DNA of 64,000 bases from Thermus thermophilus (GTDB lineage: Bacteria; Deinococcota; Deinococci; Deinococcales; Thermaceae): NCBI RefSeq assembly GCF_019974155.1, contig NZ_AP025158.1, positions 1,612,001-1,676,000 of the forward strand, written 5' to 3'. The notes under the pieces are model-generated. The model saw nothing but the letters and a program-made list of their open reading frames with translations, was not told the origin of the DNA and made no database searches. The position numbers were made by a program, and so were the translations under genes. Each line of letters begins with the position of its first letter. The stretch's first letter is position 1. This document shows positions 59,135-64,000 of this stretch, one piece after another.

Positions 59135-59719
59135 CTACAGAACCCCTTTTGTGCTGGGAAGCCCTTCCCCGGTAATCCGGGTGGCCCGGTGGAGGGCCCG
59201 GGCCAAAGCTTTAAAGCTCGCCTCCACCACGTGGTGGGCCTCCCTCCCGGAAAGGAGCCTCAGGTGGAGGGTGAGCCGCCCGTGGTTCACCAGGCCCCGC
59301 AGGAACTCCCGCAGGTGGTAGTGGTTCACCCCGCCCGCCTCCCCCACCACGGGCCAGGCCTCGGGGCGGTACTCCAGGTGGGGCCTCCCCGAGAGGTCCA
59401 AGACGCAGAGCACCAGGGTCTCGTCCATGGGGGCGAAGGCCTCGGCGTAGCGCTCCAGCCCCACCCCGTCCCCCAAGGCCTCCTTCAGGGCCATCCCCAA
59501 GGCGATGCCCACGTCCTCCACCAGGTGGTGCACGTCCACCTCGAGGTCCCCCCTGGCCTCCACCTCCAGGAGGAAGCGGCCGTGGCGCTGGAGCTGGAGG
59601 AGCATGTGGTCCAGGAAGGGGAGGCCCGTGGCCACCTTCCCCCCGGTGGGCCCGTCCAGGCCGAGGCGGAGCCGCACCCAGGTCTCCGCCGTGGCCCGTT
59701 CCACCGTGGCCTCACGCAT
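59135..59719 (-). CDS. hisB: Imidazoleglycerol-phosphate dehydratase
   Basis: A 194-residue monofunctional HisB. TGLPFLDHMLLQLQRHGRFL near 31-50, DVHHLVEDVGIALGMALKEA near 61-80 and LSGREAHHVVEASFKALARAL near 155-175 carry the metal-binding histidines. Start set at the ATG overlapping the hisC stop by 8 bases; residues before it in the frame are not family-like. Confidence 0.95.
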   Translation of the reverse strand: MREATVERATAETWVRLRLGLDGPTGGKVATGLPFLDHMLLQLQRHGRFLLEVEARGDLEVDVHHLVEDVGIALGMALKEALGDGVGLERYAEAFAPMDETLVLCVLDLSGRPHLEYRPEAWPVVGEAGGVNHYHLREFLRGLVNHGRLTLHLRLLSGREAHHVVEASFKALARALHRATRITGEGLPSTKGVL

Positions 59720-60755
59720 AGGCCACCCCGAAGGCCGCCCCAAGAAAGGCGTCCATCTCCTCCTTCCGGCCGATGGTGACCCGGAGGCACCCCGCAAGCC
59801 CCGGGTAGCGGTCCTGCCGACGCACCAGGACGCCCTGGGCGAGGAGGTGGCGGAAGGCCTCTTCGGCATCGGGGGTTCGCACCAGGAGGAAGTTGGTGCG
59901 GCTCGGGTAGGGGCGCCAGGTGGGGTGGGCGAGGAGCTCCCGGTAGACCCGCTCCCTTTGGGCCACCACCTCCTCCACCACCTTCTCCACGTAGCCCGGG
60001 TTTTCCAAAACCACCTCTAGGATGGCCCCGGTGTGGGCGGGAAGGACGAAGGGGGGAAGCACCTCCCGCACCACCCCCGCCACCTCCGGGCTTCCCAGGA
60101 GGTACCCGGCACGGACCCCCCCCAGGGAGAAGGCCTTGGAGAAGGTGCGAAGCAGGGCCACGTGGGGGTTTTCCCGGGCGAGGGAACGGAAGTCCGTCCC
60201 GGCGAACTCCCGGTAGGCCTCGTCCACCACCAAAAGCCCCCCCACCTCCCTGGCCCGTTCCGCCAGGGCCCAAAGGGCCTCCTCCGGGAAGAGGACCCCC
60301 GTGGGGGCGTGGGGGTTGGGGAGGAAGAGGACCCCGCCCCTGAAGGCGGCGAGGAGGGCGTCAAGGTCCAGGGAGAACCCTTCCCCGAGGGGCACCGCCC
60401 GGTAGGGCGTCCCCGCCACCTTGGCGGCGTGGGCGTAGTGGGGGAAGGAGGGGCTAAGGTCCAGGACCTCCTCCGCCGCCAGGCTCAGGGCGAGGATCAG
60501 GAGGTTGGAGCCGGGAGAAAGGACGATCCCCTCCTCGGGCCAGTCCAGAAGGGCGGAAAGCCTCTTCCTGAGGCCTTCCGCGTGGATCTCCGGGTAGCGG
60601 TTCCAGGGGATGGCCCTAAGGCGTCCCAAGGCCTCCTCCTTGAGCGCCCCGGGGAGGTCAAAGGGGCTTTCGTTCTGGTCCAGCTTCACCGGGGCCTCCA
60701 CCTTCGTGTAGGGGTAAGGGGTAAGGCCCCGGAGGTGCGCCTTGAAGGCCCGCAT
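59712..60755 (-). CDS. hisC: Histidinol-phosphate aminotransferase
   Basis: A 347-residue PLP aminotransferase. KLDQNESPFDLP near 24, PNPHAPTGVLFPEEAL near 148, the Schiff-base lysine in LRTFSKAFSLGGVRAGYLLG near 205-224, and a conserved Arg near the end (LRVTIGRKEEMDAFL). First gene of the hisC-hisB-hisH unit, starting at its own transcription start. Confidence 0.94.
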   Translation of the reverse strand: MRAFKAHLRGLTPYPYTKVEAPVKLDQNESPFDLPGALKEEALGRLRAIPWNRYPEIHAEGLRKRLSALLDWPEEGIVLSPGSNLLILALSLAAEEVLDLSPSFPHYAHAAKVAGTPYRAVPLGEGFSLDLDALLAAFRGGVLFLPNPHAPTGVLFPEEALWALAERAREVGGLLVVDEAYREFAGTDFRSLARENPHVALLRTFSKAFSLGGVRAGYLLGSPEVAGVVREVLPPFVLPAHTGAILEVVLENPGYVEKVVEEVVAQRERVYRELLAHPTWRPYPSRTNFLLVRTPDAEEAFRHLLAQGVLVRRQDRYPGLAGCLRVTIGRKEEMDAFLGAAFGVAYA

Positions 60756-60761
60756 GCCCCG

Positions 60762-60777
60762 AGTATAGCGGTAAACT
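60762..60777. promoter_or_regulatory. Back-to-back leaderless -10 boxes of hisC and a 24-codon gene
   Basis: Minus strand TATACT (60762-60767), 6 bases before the hisC ATG; plus strand TAAACT (60772-60777), 6 bases before the ATG at 60784. The two -10 boxes are 4 bases apart, so transcription cannot start both ways at once. The phasing is the same as in the other leaderless genes here. Confidence 0.6.
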
Positions 60778-60783
60778 CAGGGC

Positions 60784-60858
60784 ATGAACCGGGCCCGGGA
60801 CTGGCTCCTCGCCCGGGTCCTCTGGGAGGAAACCCGCTGGCTCCTCCTCCCTCCCTAG
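60784..60858 (+). CDS. Leaderless 24-residue open frame
   Basis: A 24-codon frame divergent from hisC: MNRARDWLLARVLWEETRWL then LLPP and TAG. It has its own -10 box with exact leaderless spacing and is amphipathic, with three Trp residues. It stops at the end of the convergent nitroreductase gene (4-base overlap). It may be a real microprotein, a decayed gene start, or a leader; not recognised. Confidence 0.4.
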   Translation: MNRARDWLLARVLWEETRWLLLPP

Positions 60859-61472
60859 CGCCAGAGGACCACCCGCTCCAGGGGCAGGCGGTGGGAGGGG
60901 TAGCCCTCCTCCGCCGGGTAGCCCAAGGCCACCAGGGCGGGGACGGCGGCGTGGGAAGGAAGCCCCAGGATGGCCTTCACCCTCTCGGGGTCAAACCCCA
61001 GCATGGGGACGCTTCCGAGGCCATAAGCCTCCAGAAGGAGAAGGAGGTAGCCCAAGAGGATGTAGCTCTGCCCGGAGGCCCAGGCCTTTCGCGCCTCTTG
61101 CCCCATGGCGGCGAAGGCCCCTTGGATGGCCTGCTTCTGCGCCTCACGCCTTTCCCCCTGGACCCCGGGGTGGATGACCTCGTCCAGGTGGGCGAGGGCG
61201 TCCTCGAGGTCGGCGTAGAGGACCAGGACCACGGGGGCCTCCTCCACGTGGGCCTGGCCGAAGGCGGCCTCCCTCAGGGCCCGCTTGGTGGCAGGGTCTC
61301 GCACCACCACGATCCGCCAGGGCTGGAGGTTCCAGGCCGAGGGCGCCCTGAGGGCGGCCTCGAGGACCTCCCTAAGAAGCCCCTCGGGCACGGGGTCCTT
61401 CCGGTAACGCCGGATGGAGCGCCTCTTCAGGGCCGCCGTCTTCGCGTCCAAAACGGGAAGGGTCGCCTCCAT
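60855..61472 (-). CDS. Nitroreductase-family flavoprotein
   Basis: A 205-residue FMN enzyme. RRSIRRYRKDPVPEGLLREVLEAAL (in part, 17-41) and APSAWNLQPWRIVVVRDPAT near 44-63 are the FMN-binding signatures; the C-terminal AVPALVALGYPAEE fits. NAD(P)H reduction of quinones or nitro compounds is typical. A TAGACT (61482-61487) 9 bases upstream is a possible -10 box. Confidence 0.9.
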   Translation of the reverse strand: MEATLPVLDAKTAALKRRSIRRYRKDPVPEGLLREVLEAALRAPSAWNLQPWRIVVVRDPATKRALREAAFGQAHVEEAPVVLVLYADLEDALAHLDEVIHPGVQGERREAQKQAIQGAFAAMGQEARKAWASGQSYILLGYLLLLLEAYGLGSVPMLGFDPERVKAILGLPSHAAVPALVALGYPAEEGYPSHRLPLERVVLWR

Positions 61473-61501
61473 ACGCCGGGGAGTCTACCCCGAGGGGAGG
61501 G

Positions 61502-61528
61502 CCAGTTTTGTGAAATAAAGCACTTTAC
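61502..61528. promoter_or_regulatory. AT-rich island between nitroreductase and thiL
   Basis: About 27 bases of low GC (GTTTTGTGAAATAAAGCAC core) upstream of the nitroreductase. TTGTGAAAT resembles one half of a Rex or CRP/FNR-type site; the second half is poor. The stretch from 61473 to 61585 holds no gene. Confidence 0.3.
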
Positions 61529-61585
61529 CAGGCAAAAGCGCCCCTCCCGCCCGAAAACCCAGGGCCGCGGCCTCGTGGAGCGGCG

Positions 61586-62521
61586 TCAAAAGTGGGCGTA
61601 CCCCTTTCGGGGAAGGGGCGCCCCCCGGAGGTAGACCCCCTCCCCCGCCACCACCCTCCCGGTCCGGAAGAGGGGAAGGCCCGCCGCCTCCGCCCTTGCG
61701 CACACCCTTCCCTCCGCCTCCTCCGGCACCACCAGGACCGCCTCAAACTCCTCGCCCCCGTAGAGGACGAGCTCCAAGGCCGCCTCCTCGCTCCCCGCGA
61801 AGGCCAGGACGTCGGGGTAGAGGGGCAGGGCCTCCACCTCCACCCCCACCCCGAGCTCGGCAAGCTGCCAAAGGGTCTCGGCGAGGCCATCGGAGGAGTC
61901 CAGGCTTCCCCGGAGGAGGCCGGAGAGGGCGAGGAGCCCCAGCCGGGGCAGGGGGTAGAAGGCGGCCTCCCGGATCTCGGGAAATCCCTCCAAGGAGCGC
62001 CCCTCGTAGTGGGCCCGGATGGCCGCCCCCGTCCTCCCCCACCGGTCGCCCGCGAGGTAGAGGAGGTCCCCGGGGAGGGCCCTCCGGGGCAAGGGAGCCT
62101 CCGCCAGGGCGTAGCCGGAGACGGTGAGGGCCACCTCCTCCCCCCGGTTCGTGTCCCCCCCGAGGAGGAAGGCCCCAAGCCGCTTTGCCGCCTCCGCCGC
62201 CCCGCGCACGAGCTCCAGGACGAAACTCTCCTCCAGGTCCTCGGGCAGGAAGAGGCCCAAGGTGAAGCCCAAGGGCCGCCCCATCTTGGCGAGGAGGTCC
62301 GAGGCCGTGGCCGCCACCCCCCGAAACCCCACCTCAAAGGGCCCCATGCCCCTTAGGGCCACCTCCCGGTAGAGGAAGCCGTCCGTCTTGAGGAGCCAGG
62401 CCCTTCCCTCCACCCAAACCCCCCCGGCGTCGTCCCCCGGGGGCAGGGGGGCCTCCGGGGGGTAGCCCAGGGGGGCGAGCCTTGCGAGGAGGGCCCGTTC
62501 GCCCAGGTCCTTAAGCCGCAT
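61586..62521 (-). CDS. thiL: Thiamine-monophosphate kinase
   Basis: A 311-residue ATP-dependent kinase making thiamine diphosphate. Mg2+/ATP motifs: PPGDDAGGVWVEG near 27, KTDGFLYR near 45, ATASDLLAKMGRPLGF near 71 and LLGGDTNRGEEVALTVSGYA near 118-137; substrate site SLDSSDGLAETLWQLAELGV near 205. Start taken at the ATG 6 bases after TAGCCT. It might relate to the thiamine-binding-like YKOF domain elsewhere in the window, though nothing in the layout links them. Confidence 0.93.
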   Translation of the reverse strand: MRLKDLGERALLARLAPLGYPPEAPLPPGDDAGGVWVEGRAWLLKTDGFLYREVALRGMGPFEVGFRGVAATASDLLAKMGRPLGFTLGLFLPEDLEESFVLELVRGAAEAAKRLGAFLLGGDTNRGEEVALTVSGYALAEAPLPRRALPGDLLYLAGDRWGRTGAAIRAHYEGRSLEGFPEIREAAFYPLPRLGLLALSGLLRGSLDSSDGLAETLWQLAELGVGVEVEALPLYPDVLAFAGSEEAALELVLYGGEEFEAVLVVPEEAEGRVCARAEAAGLPLFRTGRVVAGEGVYLRGAPLPRKGYAHF

Positions 62522-62527
62522 ACGCCC

Positions 62528-62542
62528 AGGCTAGGGTATCAT
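62528..62542. promoter_or_regulatory. Divergent leaderless -10 boxes of thiL and the ComB-like gene
   Basis: Minus strand TAGCCT (62528-62533), 6 bases before the thiL ATG; plus strand TATCAT (62537-62542), 6 bases before the GTG at 62549. The start codons are only 27 bp apart. Confidence 0.6.
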
Positions 62543-62548
62543 GGCGGG

Positions 62549-63265
62549 GTGTGCCGGGTTGACCTGTGCCTAAGGCCGGCCCGGGGTCCCCTGATCCTGG
62601 TGGAGGTCCTGCCCGCGGGAAGCGTCCTCACCCGCCTTCTCGCCCTGGGGGCGCGGGAGGTCTGGGTAGCCCCGGGGCCGAAGGTAGCCCGCCTCCTGGC
62701 GGAGGCCTTCCCGGAGGAAGCCCTTCTCCTCGGGGAAGTGGAGGGGTTCCCCCCGGAGGGCTTTCACGGGAGGCTCTCCCTCCTGGACCTGGAGGCCGCC
62801 GAGGTCCGGGGCAGGCGGGCCGTGCTCTCGGCCCCCACCCTGAACGCGAGCCTCCTCCCGGAGGAGGGGGAAGTGTACCTCGCGAGCCTGAGGAACGCCA
62901 AGGCGATCCTCGAGGCCGCCCGGGGGCTCAAGGCGCCCACCCTGCGCCCCTCGGGGGCGCCCGAGCCCCTGCTTTCGGCGGTGGTGGCCCTGGGGTTTCT
63001 GGAGCGCAAGCTCGCCCCCGAGGCCCCGCCGAGCCTTCCCGCCCTGCTCCTCAAGGCCTTCCCTGACCCCCAAGAGGCCCTCTTCCAAAGCCCTGAGGGC
63101 CAGGCCCTCCACCGCCAGGGGCGCACCGAGGAGCTGGCCTGGGCGAGCCTCATCGGGGTGGACCCCGTGGTGCCCAAACTCGCCGAGGTCCGCCGCTTCC
63201 CCAAGGAGGCCCACGGGCTTAGCCAGGACCGGTACGCCCAAAGGTTCGTCCCATGGAACGGCTGA
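62549..63265 (+). CDS. ComB-like (2-phosphosulfolactate phosphatase family) protein
   Basis: A 238-residue protein resembling ComB: a start VDLCLRPARGPLILVEVLPAG with the strand-loop after which A-x-G-A-x-x-V recurs (RLLALGAREVWVAPG), then GRRAVLSAPTLNASLLPEEG near 88-107 (the ComB N-G-T region). The usual DVLRATT motif is EVLPAGS, so a catalytic Asp and Arg are replaced. ComB makes sulfolactate in coenzyme M synthesis; Thermus has no such pathway that I know of, so the substrate is unknown. It overlaps the next gene by 13 bases. Confidence 0.7.
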   Translation: MCRVDLCLRPARGPLILVEVLPAGSVLTRLLALGAREVWVAPGPKVARLLAEAFPEEALLLGEVEGFPPEGFHGRLSLLDLEAAEVRGRRAVLSAPTLNASLLPEEGEVYLASLRNAKAILEAARGLKAPTLRPSGAPEPLLSAVVALGFLERKLAPEAPPSLPALLLKAFPDPQEALFQSPEGQALHRQGRTEELAWASLIGVDPVVPKLAEVRRFPKEAHGLSQDRYAQRFVPWNG

Positions 63266-63957
63266 CCCTCCTCGGCCTCCCCTTAGACCCCGTGGACATG
63301 GAGGAGGCCCTAAGGCGCCTCGGGGGCTTCCTCCAGGGGGAAAGGACCCACCAGGTGGTGACCCTGAACCCCGAGATCGCCGTAAGGGCCCAGGAGGACG
63401 AGGCCCTGAGGCGGGCCGTCCTCGAGGCCGAGCTCGTCACCCCGGACGGGGTGGGGATCCTCTGGGCGGTGCGGCGCCTCCACGGCCTTTCCCTCAAGGA
63501 ACGGGTCACGGGGATTGACCTCACCCTGGCCCTCCTCAAGCGTTTTCCCGGGGTCCGGGTCTACCTCCTCGGGGGGAAGCCGGGGGTGGCCGAGGGAGCC
63601 GCCCGGGAGGTGGAGCGCCTGGGGGGCGTGGTGGTGGGGCACCACCACGGCTACTTCCAGGAGGAGGCCCCGGTGGTGGCGGCCGTCCAAAAGGCCGCCC
63701 CCGACCTCCTCCTGGTGGGCATGGGGGAGCGTCAGGAAGCCTTCATCCACCGCCACAAGGCGGTGCTCGGGGCGAGGGTGGCCATGGGGGTGGGGGGCAC
63801 CCTGGACGTCCTGGCGGGAGAGGCCAAGCGCCCCCCCCTTTGGGCCCAGAGGCTCGGCCTGGAGTGGCTTCTGCGGGTGGGCCTGGACCCGAAGCGCTGG
63901 CGGAGGGCTCCCAGGCTTTTCCGCTTCGCCCACATGGTGCTTAGAGAAGGGCGCTAA
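63253..63957 (+). CDS. WecG/TagA/CpsF-family glycosyltransferase
   Basis: A 234-residue GT26 enzyme. GERTHQVVTLNPEIAVRAQE near 29-48, PDGVGILWAVRRLHG near 64, the late GVRVYLLGGKPGVAEGAARE near 98-117 and VGMGERQEAFIHRHKAVLGA near 155, GVGGTLDVLAGEAKRPPLWA near 178. The family transfers GlcNAc- or ManNAc-type sugars to undecaprenyl-linked acceptors for cell-wall polymers. No partner genes are visible before the window ends. Confidence 0.9.
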   Translation: MERLTLLGLPLDPVDMEEALRRLGGFLQGERTHQVVTLNPEIAVRAQEDEALRRAVLEAELVTPDGVGILWAVRRLHGLSLKERVTGIDLTLALLKRFPGVRVYLLGGKPGVAEGAAREVERLGGVVVGHHHGYFQEEAPVVAAVQKAAPDLLLVGMGERQEAFIHRHKAVLGARVAMGVGGTLDVLAGEAKRPPLWAQRLGLEWLLRVGLDPKRWRRAPRLFRFAHMVLREGR

Positions 63958-63960
63958 AAT
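63955..63960 (+). promoter_or_regulatory. Leaderless -10 box of the last gene
   Basis: TAAAAT, whose first three bases are the stop codon of the glycosyltransferase, 6 bases before the ATG at 63967. Confidence 0.6.
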
Positions 63961-63966
63961 GGGCCC

Positions 63967-64000
63967 ATGCGCTGGATTTCCGGCCTCCTCTTCCTGGGCC
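63967..64000 (+). CDS. 5' end of an unidentified, probably exported protein
   Basis: Only 11 codons are visible: MRWISGLLFLG. The basic start and hydrophobic run look like a signal peptide or membrane anchor. Confidence 0.5.
   Translation, partial: MRWISGLLFLG

Noticed and set aside
60033-61634. A 533-codon frame antisense to hisC and the nitroreductase
   Set aside because: It crosses the hisC promoter and two known genes; no domain recognised.

Overview
The window is dense, high-GC bacterial DNA with almost no spacer. Everything in it points to Thermus, most likely T. thermophilus or a very close relative. Evidence: the ribosomal protein L34 gene nested inside an extended RNase P protein gene (a Thermus peculiarity), the TtuB/TtuA tRNA-thiolation pair, a 468-residue glutamyl-tRNA synthetase close to the T. 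thermophilus enzyme as I remember it, and many starts that follow a TANNNT -10 box by only 6-7 bases (leaderless mRNAs, common in Deinococcus-Thermus). No rRNA, CRISPR array or prophage is visible.

Layout. 1-3761 (+): a VapBC pair, glycerate 2-kinase, an MNT/HEPN pair and HemW, nearly all overlapping. 3758-4389: one hypothetical gene and a tRNA-Cys/tRNA-Val operon on the minus strand. 4433-6206 (+): 2-phosphoglycerate kinase with three ATP-cone-like repeats, then a membrane protein. 9452-6179 (-): homoserine dehydrogenase, a Uma2-type nuclease, threonine synthase and two small membrane proteins. 9506-11240 (+): Phd/PIN toxin-antitoxin and QueG. 11148-11852 (-): a phosphoesterase that has lost metal ligands. 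11922-13318 (+): Lnt, whose end lies inside tRNA-Leu. 19441-13339 (-): a tight eight-gene unit with AcuB, AcuC, TtuB, TtuA, a frameshifted small gene, a GH13 glucosidase and two methyltransferases, one fused to a YKOF domain.

25732-19514 (-): peptide ABC transporter (dppABCDF order), divergent from a zinc-type oxidoreductase and a ferredoxin-NADP reductase (25846-27923, +). 27970-30051: an NYN fragment, a secreted transglycosylase-like protein, DUF402 and DUF2892 genes, and tRNA-Ile2. 35449-30081 (-): IscR-like regulator, cysteine desulfurase, AroA, Cmk, CDP-alcohol phosphatidyltransferase, Nudix hydrolase, SDR. 37013-35474 (-): zinc/manganese ABC transporter ZnuCB behind a Fur/Zur-like palindrome. 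43839-37080 (-): branched-chain amino-acid-type ABC transporter with an acyl-CoA synthetase gene inside the operon.

43915-46308 holds two insertion sequences placed in a short intergenic region between the divergent liv and rpmH promoters; each inserted almost exactly upstream of a -35 box. The + strand then carries rnpA/rpmH-yidD-yidC-jag-prmC (46379-50506). LptB and a DUF3084 protein run on the minus strand (51873-49799), and prmC reads through the latter in antisense. gltX, a small beta-barrel-like protein, ftsY and dsbB follow (51927-55313, +). The last 8 kb has guaB, a PfkB sugar kinase, hisCBH, a nitroreductase, thiL, a ComB-like gene, a WecG/TagA glycosyltransferase and the start of one more gene.

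Themes: toxin-antitoxin or nuclease genes sit inside housekeeping operons three or four times; compact hairpins flank the substrate-binding-protein genes of both ABC operons; and many neighbouring genes overlap, including convergent ones.
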